From DASXRU01 sp034665305 (GTDB lineage Bacteria > Acidobacteriota > Blastocatellia > Pyrinomonadales > Pyrinomonadaceae): a DNA stretch of 64,000 bases. The stretch's first letter is position 1, and each line of letters starts with the position of its first letter. The notes beneath the pieces are model-generated. The model did not search any database, was not told the DNA's origin, and saw only the letters and a list, made by a program, of their open reading frames with translations. Of this stretch, positions 7,348 to 15,192 are shown in pieces. The position numbers were made by a program, and so were the translations under genes. The DNA lies in contig JAXDFZ010000010.1 of NCBI GenBank assembly GCA_034665305.1, positions 310,001 through 374,000 on the forward strand. Reading direction: 5' to 3'.

Positions 7348-8820
7348 TTATCCCTGCCACTTGGGCGCCAGTAATCGCCGGCGGCCATCATTCGCCAAGC
7401 TTATCCCTGATTCATCGAGCTCTTTTCGATCCCAAAGTTTGCAGGTCACCTGCTTGTGCGCCTGGTCCAGGGCCTCACAGTAGTTCGTATAAGTGCACCG
7501 CCTGACTTCATCACCGCGTCCGAGTCTGACTTTCAAAAACCAATCAGGATCGGCGAGTGCCTGGCGGGCGAGGCCAATAATGTCGGCCTCGCCGCGTTGC
7601 AGGATCGCTTCGGCCTGATCGAAGACAGTGATGCCGCCGGTTCCAACAACGGGAACATGAAACCCGGCATCATTGACGGCGGCTTTGATCGCACTAGCCA
7701 ACGGCATCGACCGGCCAAATGGTCCAAGTTCATCGGACAGGGTCGTCGGCATGCATTCGTATCCGCTGCGGCCGGTGTACGGATAAACAGCTTCACCGAC
7801 TTTTGGTTGCTGCGCGTCTTCGAACTTTCCGCCTTTCGAAAGTGAAAGAAAATCGAAGCCGGCTTTCGCGAACTCAATAGCGAAGTATCTGGCATCGTCC
7901 AGGCGGTTGCCGCCCGCAATCACTTCGTCACCCAGGAAACGCACCCCAACAACGTAAGCGTTTCCGACGCGTTCGCGCACGGCACGATAAACCTCCAACG
8001 GTAGCCGCGCGCGTTCCGGGCGGGTTCCGCCATAACCATCACTACGGTTGTTCAGCGCGCTGAGAAAACCCGCCATCGTGTATGCATGGGCGTAATGAAG
8101 TTCCACGCCGTCAAAGCCCGCTTCGCGCGCTCGCCCTGCAGCATCAGCGAAAATTGCCGGCAGTGTTTGTGGGAGTTCCGCGATGTGCGGCAGGTGAGTG
8201 TCCGTTACGCGTTCGCGATAGCCGAGCTGCAAAGATTCCAGTTCCCGTTCGTTCAACACACTGGCGATCACTTCGTCAGTAGCGTCCTCGAGAAAAGTAC
8301 GTAACGCGCACTCGCTTGCGCTGAGCCAGTGATCATCGCCGGTCAATCGCGCCAGACGCTTACGATGGCCCTCCGTCACTTCCAGAAAGCGTTGGAAGAA
8401 CTTGCCCGGATCCGGTCGCCGTTTGATCGCCAGGAAATCGAGGATTTGAATGAACAAACGCGTTTCGCCATCGCTGGCGTCGCGCACCGTCTCGACGAGT
8501 TTCCGCAGGCCGGGAATAAATCGATCATGGCCAATGCGTAACAGCGGCCCACTGGGAATGTCGCGCACACCGGTGGCCTCCACCACGATCGCGCCCGGCT
8601 TACCTGCAGCGAAGCGGCGGTACCAATCCAGGTTTTCCTGTGTGACAAATCCATCGTCGGTGGCCCGCCAGGGCACCATGGCCGGCACCCAGGTGCGGCT
8701 CGCGAGTGTGATGGGACCGATCGCGATCGGCCGGAACAGCAGTGAGCGAGCGGCCTCCTCGGCGGTGGGCCATCTTGTTTCCGGAAGCGGATGCTTGATT
8801 GGGTTAGCAAACTTCCACAT
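7348..8820 (-). CDS. NADH:flavin oxidoreductase, Old Yellow Enzyme family
   Basis: A 490-residue FMN TIM barrel. FRPIAIGPITLASRTWVPAM opens the barrel. GFDGVELHYAHAY followed by NNRSDGYGG is the OYE substrate-binding and phosphate region, and PVVGTGGIT and ADIIGLARQALADPDW close it. ATG at 8820 was chosen; ATG at 8853 would add 11 residues, and a still longer frame runs into repeats. A cluster of cysteines near the C-terminus (CTYTNYC then VTC) recalls the Fe-S loop of larger OYE relatives but is incomplete. It converges on the monooxygenase gene with a six-base gap. In 2-aminobenzoyl-CoA monooxygenase/reductase an OYE domain supplies the reductase step, so this protein may do that job in trans; this is inference. 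Confidence 0.88.
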   Translation of the reverse strand: MWKFANPIKHPLPETRWPTAEEAARSLLFRPIAIGPITLASRTWVPAMVPWRATDDGFVTQENLDWYRRFAAGKPGAIVVEATGVRDIPSGPLLRIGHDRFIPGLRKLVETVRDASDGETRLFIQILDFLAIKRRPDPGKFFQRFLEVTEGHRKRLARLTGDDHWLSASECALRTFLEDATDEVIASVLNERELESLQLGYRERVTDTHLPHIAELPQTLPAIFADAAGRAREAGFDGVELHYAHAYTMAGFLSALNNRSDGYGGTRPERARLPLEVYRAVRERVGNAYVVGVRFLGDEVIAGGNRLDDARYFAIEFAKAGFDFLSLSKGGKFEDAQQPKVGEAVYPYTGRSGYECMPTTLSDELGPFGRSMPLASAIKAAVNDAGFHVPVVGTGGITVFDQAEAILQRGEADIIGLARQALADPDWFLKVRLGRGDEVRRCTYTNYCEALDQAHKQVTCKLWDRKELDESGISLANDGRRRLLAPKWQG

Positions 8821-8853
8821 AGAGTCTGTCAATTTACCACGGCTAACGCTCAT

Positions 8854-8980
8854 GGAGTGCGTCGGCGACGGCGCTTTAGATATACGACCCTGCCGGCTCA
8901 TAGACTCGAAAGCCCACCGTCTCAATCGTGTAACAGGAACGAATCCAAAGCGGTGTCGCGCTGCGCTTGCCCCGGACTCC
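8854..8980. repeat. GGAGTGC-family imperfect inverted repeat, copy 2
   Basis: It begins GGAGTGCGTCGGCGACGGCG with CTTTAGAT and ends with GAATCCAAAGCGGTGTCGCG then GGACTCC. It shares arms with the copies at 809-922 and 39224-39350 but is more diverged. Confidence 0.65.
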
Positions 8981-8992
8981 AGATGTTCTTTA

Positions 8993-9083
8993 CCCCCTCT
9001 CCGCAAGCGGAGAGGGGGTTGGGGGGAGAGGATGCGACGGCGCTAACCCCACCCCCAACCCCTCCCCGCACGCGGGGAGGGGC
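8993..9083. repeat. double C/G-rich palindromic element, copy B
   Basis: The first hairpin is identical to that of copy A: CCCCCTCTCCGC aa GCGGAGAGGGGG. The second is CCCCTCCCCGC ac GCGGGGAGGGG. The spacer GGGGTTGGGGGG and its complementary C-tract are also kept. This copy is intergenic and has no DUF559 gene attached. Confidence 0.88.
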
Positions 9084-9137
9084 TTACTCTGTGGTAAATT
9101 ATCGTATCGAATAATTTGATAGCAGACGGAGTCTCCG

Positions 9138-10325
9138 GTGACCGATGATCTTCTCAAGTGGCGTGACGAGTTTCCCATCCTCGAAAAGGCTGTCTATCTA
9201 ATCTCGCACAGTTTGGGCGCCATGCCGCGCGCGACGTACCAGCAGCTGCAGGAGTATGCGGAGACATGGGCCACCCGCGGTGTGCGCGCATGGGCCGAGG
9301 GCTGGTGGGAGATGCCGGTTACGGTGGGGAATGACGTGGGGCGGGTTATCGGCGCTGAGCCGCGCACCGTCGTCATGCATCAGAACGTTTCTATTTGCCA
9401 GTCGCTGATTCTTTCCTGCTTTCAGCCGACACCCGAGCGAAACAAGATCGTCTATTCGGAGCTTAATTTTCCGACGGTGATGTACGTCTATGAAGCGCAC
9501 GCCCGCAATGGCCGCTTGCGCATTGAGACGGTCGAGTCAGACGACGGCATCACCGTGCCGCTGGACCGGATGTTGGCGGCGATTGACGAAACTACTTTGC
9601 TCGTTCCGATCTCTCATGTTCTGTACAAGAGCGGTTTCTTGCAGAACGCGAAGGCCATTATCGAACGCGCGCACGAAGTAGGCGCCATGGTGGTCCTCGA
9701 TGTCTACCAATCGGCCGGCACCGTTCCCTTCAGTGTTACAGATCTGAACGTGGACTTCGCCACCGGCGGATCGGTTAAATGGTTGTGTGGTGGACCAGGG
9801 GCCGGGTATCTCTATGTGCGTCCCGATTTAATTCCCACGTTGCAACCGCAAACAACGGGTTGGATGGCCCATGAAGCGCCTTTCGCTTTTGACACCGACC
9901 TGCGCTATGCGCCGGGCATCGAAAGGTTCCTTCACGGCTCGCCTTCGATTCCGGCGCTGTACGCTGCGCGCAGCGGGTACAAAATCATCAACGAAATCGG
10001 TGTGCCGGCAATTCGGGAAAAAAGTGTGCGCCAAACAACGCGCCTGATTGAGTTGGCCGACGAGGCGGGATTTCATGTAACCAGCCCGCGCGATCCGGCG
10101 AGTCGCGGCGGCACGGTTACGATCGCGGCTGATCATGCTGCCGCAGTCACGCGAGAACTAGTGCGGCGCGAAATAATCGTCGACTATCGGCCGGGCGCCG
10201 GCGTGCGCATCTCGCCGCATTTTTATACCACTGACGATGAAGTCGAACGCGTCATCAGTGAGATGAAGATTATCAGGGACACACAGAGCTTTGAAACGAG
10301 CGACAAGGCCGGAGCCGCATATTGA
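9138..10325 (+). CDS. kynU: kynureninase-type class V PLP enzyme
   Basis: A 395-residue fold-type I PLP protein. GGSVKWLCGGPGAGYLYV carries the Schiff-base lysine at Lys214, and this phrase is typical of kynureninases and close aminotransferase class V relatives. Kynureninase cleaves kynurenine to anthranilate and alanine. LISHSLGAMP near the N-terminus and HGSPSIPALYAARSG near residue 267 fit the family. The GTG start at 9138 is preceded by GGAG. The next plus-strand genes encode tryptophan dioxygenase and anthranilate-CoA ligase, which strongly supports kynureninase. A cysteine desulfurase-like activity is the weaker alternative. Confidence 0.85.
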   Translation: MTDDLLKWRDEFPILEKAVYLISHSLGAMPRATYQQLQEYAETWATRGVRAWAEGWWEMPVTVGNDVGRVIGAEPRTVVMHQNVSICQSLILSCFQPTPERNKIVYSELNFPTVMYVYEAHARNGRLRIETVESDDGITVPLDRMLAAIDETTLLVPISHVLYKSGFLQNAKAIIERAHEVGAMVVLDVYQSAGTVPFSVTDLNVDFATGGSVKWLCGGPGAGYLYVRPDLIPTLQPQTTGWMAHEAPFAFDTDLRYAPGIERFLHGSPSIPALYAARSGYKIINEIGVPAIREKSVRQTTRLIELADEAGFHVTSPRDPASRGGTVTIAADHAAAVTRELVRREIIVDYRPGAGVRISPHFYTTDDEVERVISEMKIIRDTQSFETSDKAGAAY

Positions 10326-10358
10326 GACCCGGAGCGCGCTTGCTCTTAGGCAATTAAC

Positions 10359-10441
10359 GGGGCAGTAGCCCGACCGTGAGGGAGGGCTCCGATTGAGTGC
10401 ATGCGAGGGGGAGCCCTCCCTTACGGTCGGGCTACTGCCCC
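10359..10441. repeat. long hairpin between kynU and the tryptophan dioxygenase gene
   Basis: Two 32-bp arms, starting GGGGCAGTAGCCCGACCGTG and ending GGTCGGGCTACTGCCCC, match with a single G/T difference around a 19-base loop. There is no T-run, so it is more like a mobile intergenic palindrome than a classical terminator. It might still attenuate or stabilise the transcript. Confidence 0.85.
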
Positions 10442-10487
10442 GCTTCGCGGTAACCATCGAGCCGTCGCACTTCAAAACAGGTAATCA

Positions 10488-11390
10488 ATGACTAAAGACT
10501 ACGGCGCCGAGGCCCCGCTCTCCTACAACAAGTATCTCCGCGTGCCGGAGCTGATCGACCTGCAGAGTTTGCTGTCCGATCCTGCGCACCATGATGAATT
10601 GCTCTTCATCACAGTTCATCAGGCTTACGAGCTTTGGTTCAAGCAAATCCTCCATGAGATTGACGCAGCGATCCGGTTGATGGATGAAGATCGAGGCGCG
10701 ACCGCTGCGCGCGCGCTGCTCCGGGTGGTGGAGATCGAAAAACTTCTGGTCCAGCAGATTCATATTCTGGAAACTATGACGCCGGTAAACTTTCTCGCCT
10801 TTCGCGAAGAACTGAATCCCGCCAGTGGCTTTCAATCAATGCAGTTTCGCGAGATTGAGTTTTCTTCCGGTGCGAAAGATGAAGGCGTCCTGCGCCAGGC
10901 AGCAACAGATGAATTTGCGCTCGGGCGACTACAAGCTCGCATGGAAGCGCCGTCGCTGGGCGACACTTTTTACGCGCTGTTACGCCGCCGGGGTTTTGAT
11001 GCGCCCGCCGATGACGTGCCACCCGATAAGACCGAGCGCGGGCGACCGTACGGCAAGCGGGTTCGTGCAGTCCGCGACATCCTCGCTGATTTTGAAAATC
11101 ACGAGCAGGAGTTTGCCCTTGCCGAAGCGCTGCTGGCACACGACGAATGGTTTTCCCTCTGGCGATCGCACCACATCAAAATGGTCGAGCGCATGGTGGG
11201 TGCTAAAAGAGGGACAGGAGGATCGGAAGGCGTAGGGTATCTTCAGACTACGCTGACGAAAAGGTTCTTTCCGGAAATCTGGGAAGCTCGCACGTACCTG
11301 ACGGCAAGCAGCCAAGAAGCCGGATGCCCGTTTGCCGGCGATCAGGCATCACAAAATGAAGAACCCTCATCCCCTGTCAAAGGAACATGA
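10488..11390 (+). CDS. kynA: tryptophan 2,3-dioxygenase
   Basis: A 300-residue haem dioxygenase that opens the indole ring of L-tryptophan to give N-formylkynurenine. ITVHQAYELWFKQILHEID holds His44, equivalent to the active-site His of the Xanthomonas enzyme. WRSHHIKMVERMVG places the proximal haem ligand at His229. AKRGTGGSEGVGYL carries the substrate-binding GTGGS loop. The last 25 residues are a polar tail beyond the normal end. ATGA overlaps the CoA ligase start (11387-11390), so the two are coupled. N-formylkynurenine needs a formamidase, which is not seen in this window. Confidence 0.97.
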   Translation: MTKDYGAEAPLSYNKYLRVPELIDLQSLLSDPAHHDELLFITVHQAYELWFKQILHEIDAAIRLMDEDRGATAARALLRVVEIEKLLVQQIHILETMTPVNFLAFREELNPASGFQSMQFREIEFSSGAKDEGVLRQAATDEFALGRLQARMEAPSLGDTFYALLRRRGFDAPADDVPPDKTERGRPYGKRVRAVRDILADFENHEQEFALAEALLAHDEWFSLWRSHHIKMVERMVGAKRGTGGSEGVGYLQTTLTKRFFPEIWEARTYLTASSQEAGCPFAGDQASQNEEPSSPVKGT

Positions 11391-12994
11391 CGATCCAATT
11401 CCCAGAGCGGTTCAACATGGCCGACTACTTCCTCTACCACAATCTGGAGGAAGGACGCGGCGATAAAGTCTGTCTTTATTACGAAGATCAAACCTATACG
11501 TATGGCGATGCGGCGCGCATGTCGAATCGCACCGGTAATGCGCTACGTGAGTTAGGTGTCGAGGTTGAGGATCGCGTTCTGCTGGTCATGCCGGATTGTC
11601 CGGAATTTGTCTGGACCTGGTTTGGCGCGGCGCGCATCGGTGCGGTTATCACGATGGTCAATCCATTGTTGCCGGTGGATGACTACAAATACTATCTCGA
11701 TTACACACGGGCCCGCGTGGCCGTGATTCATCGCTCGCTGATCAAAACTTTCACGGAAGCAGCCCGCGACACCACTTTTCTGCGCGCGGTTGTTGTTGTC
11801 GGGGACGACGAAGCCGCGACGGATCGGAGTCCCTTTCCCGGGGGCGAGAAGAGCGCAGTTACCGGGAAAGCGCGCTGGGTTGCCTTCAATGAAATAGTGT
11901 CAGCGCAGCCGCCCATCTGCCGCGCCGCCGACACGCACCGTGACGACATCGCAATCTGGCTTTTCACTTCCGGTTCCACCGGCCACCCAAAAGGCGCCGT
12001 GCACCTGCAACACGACTTGCCTTACAACACCGAAGTTTTCGCCAAAGCGACGATGGGCGTTAACGAAAACGATCTGACAGTTTCGGTTCCGAAACTCTTT
12101 TTCGGCTACGCCACGGGAACCAATTTGCTGTTTCCATTTGCAGTCGGCGGAGCCACCGCGCTCTTTTCAGAACGTTCGACGCCGGAAAAACTTTTCGAAG
12201 TGATCCATCGTTACCGCCCGACAATTCTGACGACCGTCCCGACAATGATTAACTCAATGCTGAATGCCGACAACGCGCGGCAGCATGATCTGTCGTGCCT
12301 GCGGTTTTGCTATTCGGCGGGCGAAGCTCTTCCGGTCGAGCTTTATCACCGTTGGAAGGAAGTCTTCGGCGTCGAAATTTGCGACGGCATCGGGTCCGCT
12401 GAAATGTTTCATATCTACATCACCAATCGACCTGGTGATGTAAGGCCCGGAAGCCTGGGACGGACGGTTAACGGATACGAGGCCCGAATTGTCGACGCCG
12501 CAGGAAAAGAAGTTGCCGTGAACGAGATGGGCACTTTGAAGATCAAAGGCGACTCGGCCGCACTCTGTTACTGGAACGCGCATGAAAAGTCGAAAGAGGT
12601 GTTCGCGGGAGATTGGTGTACGACCGGCGACCAGTTTCACGCAGACTCTGAAGGATACTATTGGTATCACGGTCGCACCGACGACATGCTGAAAGTCTCG
12701 GGTGTTTTCGTCGCTCCGGCCGAGATTGAGAATTGCCTGTTGCAGCATCCCGCGGTTTTGGAATGCGCAATCATTGGAGCTGCGGACGGTGATGGGTTGA
12801 TAAAGCCGAAAGCGTTCGTCGTCCTTCGCCAAAGGGCAGAAGTCTCAACAAACGATCAACTAGCCCAGGACTTAAAAGATTTTGTGAAGTCTCGCCTGGC
12901 TCCTTACAAATACCCGCGCTCGATCGACTTCGTTTCATCACTCCCAAAAAACGATCGCGGAAAAATCGATCGCAAGCAATTGAAGAGTGAGTAA
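11387..12994 (+). CDS. 2-aminobenzoate (anthranilate)-CoA ligase / benzoate-CoA ligase family
   Basis: A 535-residue adenylate-forming enzyme that would activate anthranilate with ATP and CoA. LFTSGSTGHPKGAVH (about 191-205) is the AMP/ATP P-loop, YWYHGRTDDMLKVSG the hinge and A8 region, and GKIDRKQL holds the catalytic lysine Lys526. The N-terminus FNMADYFLYHNLEEGRGDK is typical of benzoate/2-aminobenzoate-CoA ligases. Its start overlaps the tryptophan dioxygenase stop. The neighbouring kynureninase and anthraniloyl-CoA monooxygenase point to anthranilate rather than benzoate; this is a contextual inference. Confidence 0.92.
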   Translation: MTIQFPERFNMADYFLYHNLEEGRGDKVCLYYEDQTYTYGDAARMSNRTGNALRELGVEVEDRVLLVMPDCPEFVWTWFGAARIGAVITMVNPLLPVDDYKYYLDYTRARVAVIHRSLIKTFTEAARDTTFLRAVVVVGDDEAATDRSPFPGGEKSAVTGKARWVAFNEIVSAQPPICRAADTHRDDIAIWLFTSGSTGHPKGAVHLQHDLPYNTEVFAKATMGVNENDLTVSVPKLFFGYATGTNLLFPFAVGGATALFSERSTPEKLFEVIHRYRPTILTTVPTMINSMLNADNARQHDLSCLRFCYSAGEALPVELYHRWKEVFGVEICDGIGSAEMFHIYITNRPGDVRPGSLGRTVNGYEARIVDAAGKEVAVNEMGTLKIKGDSAALCYWNAHEKSKEVFAGDWCTTGDQFHADSEGYYWYHGRTDDMLKVSGVFVAPAEIENCLLQHPAVLECAIIGAADGDGLIKPKAFVVLRQRAEVSTNDQLAQDLKDFVKSRLAPYKYPRSIDFVSSLPKNDRGKIDRKQLKSE

Positions 12995-13022
12995 CGGAGG
13001 CTCTACGACATCAGTTCTTATT

Positions 13023-13062
13023 GGCCAGATGGAAGACATTCCGTCCTGGCCTTTTGCTTTTT
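13023..13062 (+). terminator. probable intrinsic terminator after the CoA ligase gene
   Basis: GGCCAG (13023-13028) pairs with CTGGCC (13046-13051), with an inner GGAA/TTCC pair, followed by TTTTGCTTTTT. It lies between convergent genes and would end the kynA-ligase transcript. Confidence 0.6.
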
Positions 13063-13065
13063 AGT

Positions 13066-13554
13066 TTAGGGAGCACAAGTTCCGGAGGGATGCCCGGCGG
13101 TGGCTTCGCAATTATTTGAACAGCAGTTGCCGTTGCCCTGACAGGACTCACCCGGCTGCGCGCAACTGGAAACGGCATGGACTGTCGGAGCGACGATAGA
13201 GGTAATTAGCGGCACCGCGATTACAGCAGCCAGTCCGATCTTTCGCATGACTGATCTACGGGAAAGGCGATTCAGATTCGCTGGTCGGTTCCAACGCTCC
13301 TGCAGCAAATCAAACTTTTCCAACTGGTCCAACGCGAGCCAGATCATCTCATCAGCGACGGGCGCGCCAAAATTTGTTTCAAAATGTGAGTGCAACTCCG
13401 AGAGCGTAGTGCGGCCGTCACAGTGTTTCCAAACAAATGCCGCAGTCTGATTCAGACAGTGTGCTTTGTCGCGGTCGAGATCGTAGATAAGAACTTCGTC
13501 AGGTAATTCCTGAACCACCAGGCGTTCCTGCCTGGCGGCGGGTAGATTTCTCAT
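13066..13554 (-). CDS. PqqD-domain protein with Tat-like segment and C-terminal six-cysteine knottin-like tail
   Basis: A 162-residue protein in three parts. Residues 1-90 match the PqqD fold (VLIYDLDRDKAHCLNQTAAF, then WKHCDGRTTLSEL), the peptide-binding winged helix also called RRE in RiPP maturation enzymes. Residues 98-127 are SRRSVMRK, a hydrophobic stretch and VHA-VSS, resembling a twin-arginine signal with a cleavage site but placed internally. Residues 131-160 hold Cys131, 138, 144, 145, 149 and 160, spaced C-X6-C-X5-CC-X3-C-X10-C, the inhibitor-cystine-knot pattern. No radical SAM or protease gene is adjacent. It may be a precursor carrying its own recognition domain, or a membrane-anchored disulfide-rich protein; the function is unknown. 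Confidence 0.85.
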   Translation of the reverse strand: MRNLPAARQERLVVQELPDEVLIYDLDRDKAHCLNQTAAFVWKHCDGRTTLSELHSHFETNFGAPVADEMIWLALDQLEKFDLLQERWNRPANLNRLSRRSVMRKIGLAAVIAVPLITSIVAPTVHAVSSCAQPGESCQGNGNCCSNNCEATAGHPSGTCAP

Positions 13555-13779
13555 ATCGGGGCGAACCTCAGTTCAAAATTGGGAGTAGTGCTTTTAGCCC
13601 AAAACCCCCACGCCAGTCAATATCCTTCGCCGGACCCGTCGCCGCCCATTTTTGTTAGCCGACGTTGAACGCAGAGCCCCATTGACTTAAGCGAGTTCCA
13701 AGGAAATTGCCTAGTGGGATTTTTGGAATTAGCGGAAGGATTTCCTGTTATACGGAAAGACTGTGATAGGCGTCGCGGA

Positions 13780-15192
13780 TCAAGAGTTCCGGCGATCGAG
13801 GTTGTAATCACGTAAGCGGCGATACAGCGTGGAAGGAGAGATGCCGAGGATCTCCGCAGTCTTGCCGCGGTGCCAGCCAGTTTGTTCCAGAGCCGACAGA
13901 ATCTGTTGCCGCTCGACTTCTCGCAAGGACGTTGGGGTTCCGCTATCTGAAGTCGATCCACTCATCGACTGCGATCCGGCTGCGACTGAAAAACTCGTTA
14001 ACGAAGCAGAACCAACCGAGGGGCGCGCGACTTCGGGTGGTAATTCGTCAAGCGTAATGAGGTTGTTGTTTGCAAGTAAAACGCCTCGCTCGAGGCAATT
14101 ACGCAATTGTCGAACGTTGCCGGGCCAGCTGTAGGCGCGCAACGCCGCGCGTGCTTCCGGCGTGATTTCGGGAGGTGCCGCACTCAGCTGTTTCAAAGTG
14201 TGTTCCGTCAGAGGCTCGATGTCTTCCGGCCGTTCCCGGAGTGGCGGCAGGCTGATCTGAAATCCATTGATGCGATAAAGCAAATCAGAACGAAACGAAC
14301 CATCCGCAATCACAGTATCCAGGTTGCGATTGGTAGCGGCGACAATGCGCACATTAACTTCGACCTTGCGCACTCCGCCGACACGAAAAAACGTACGGGT
14401 CTCAATTGCGCGAAGCAGCTTTGCCTGCAACGGGGCCGGCAGTTCCGTTACTTCGTCAAGGAACAGCGTCCCGCCATCCGCTAATTCGATCAGACCTAGC
14501 TTGCGTCCCTTAGCTCCTGAAAATGCACCTGCTTCATAACCAAACAACTCAGATTCCAGCAGCGATTCCTGAAAGGCGGCGCAGTTCAAGTCGATAAAGG
14601 AAGCGTCAGCGCGGGTCGACAAACGGTGGATCGCGTGGGCGATCAACTCTTTGCCGGTTCCGGATTCGCCGGTGATCAAAACCGATGCATCGGAAGGCGC
14701 AACTCGCTCGACCAACCGCACGGCTTCGCGCATTGTCTGGGAAACAGAAACGATTTCTGGCAGCGCCGATTGGCGGGCGAGTTGCTCTCGCAACCTTTGA
14801 TTGTCCACGCGCAAGCGGCGCTTTTCGGCCGCCTGCCGGACGCGAACGTCGAGTTCATTGATGGTGTAAGGTTTGGTGAGGTAATCATACGCACCCATCT
14901 TCATGGCTTCGACTGCTGTTTCAATCGTGCCATTGCCGGTGAGCATGATTACTTCGGGAGGGTTAGGCCGTTCGTGCACTCGCCGCAACAGTTCCATCCC
15001 ATCCATGCGCGGCATGTTGATATCGCAGAGCAGAACGTCGACGTTGCTTTCTTCTAAACGTCGCAAGGCTGCCTCGCCGTCGGGCGCAACCTGTACGCGA
15101 TAGCCGAGGCGCTGCAATTCCTTCTGCAACACCATGCGCAGGTTCGTTTCATCTTCGGCTACCAACAGGCGTGTCGTCTGGGCTTCGCTCAC
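13780..15192 (-). CDS. sigma-54-dependent response regulator (NtrC family)
   Basis: A 470-residue regulator in three domains. An N-terminal receiver has phospho-acceptor Asp57 in VLLCDINMPRMDG. A central AAA+ domain follows with Walker A ITGESGTGKE. The sigma-54 contact loop near residues 221-226 reads GAFSGA instead of GAFTGA. Walker B is GGTLFLDEV. The C-terminal Fis-type helix-turn-helix is KTAEILGISPSTLYRRL. Its start overlaps the kinase gene stop by four bases (15189-15192), so the pair forms a two-component system. It would activate sigma-54 promoters with the partner kinase's signal; targets are unknown. Ser for Thr in the loop is a mild, sometimes tolerated change. Confidence 0.95.
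   Translation of the reverse strand: MSEAQTTRLLVAEDETNLRMVLQKELQRLGYRVQVAPDGEAALRRLEESNVDVLLCDINMPRMDGMELLRRVHERPNPPEVIMLTGNGTIETAVEAMKMGAYDYLTKPYTINELDVRVRQAAEKRRLRVDNQRLREQLARQSALPEIVSVSQTMREAVRLVERVAPSDASVLITGESGTGKELIAHAIHRLSTRADASFIDLNCAAFQESLLESELFGYEAGAFSGAKGRKLGLIELADGGTLFLDEVTELPAPLQAKLLRAIETRTFFRVGGVRKVEVNVRIVAATNRNLDTVIADGSFRSDLLYRINGFQISLPPLRERPEDIEPLTEHTLKQLSAAPPEITPEARAALRAYSWPGNVRQLRNCLERGVLLANNNLITLDELPPEVARPSVGSASLTSFSVAAGSQSMSGSTSDSGTPTSLREVERQQILSALEQTGWHRGKTAEILGISPSTLYRRLRDYNLDRRNS

Larger units (their letters stand above)
8821..9137. other. divergent intergenic region filled by two repeats
   Basis: This 317-bp gap separates the minus-strand OYE gene from the plus-strand kynureninase gene and must hold both promoters. 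Nearly all of it is a GGAGTGC-family repeat (8854-8980) and a double palindrome (8993-9083). A sequence GGAG lies just before the GTG start at 9138. No convincing operator was seen. Confidence 0.6.

Noticed and set aside
8821..9006. N-terminal extension of the OYE gene to an upstream start
   Set aside because: The extra residues are translated from repeat DNA and from a palindromic element; the family match begins near the ATG at 8820.
13066..13554. Treating the cysteine-rich tail as a proven toxin or bacteriocin
   Set aside because: Only the cysteine spacing supports a knot; there are no immunity, maturation or export genes nearby.
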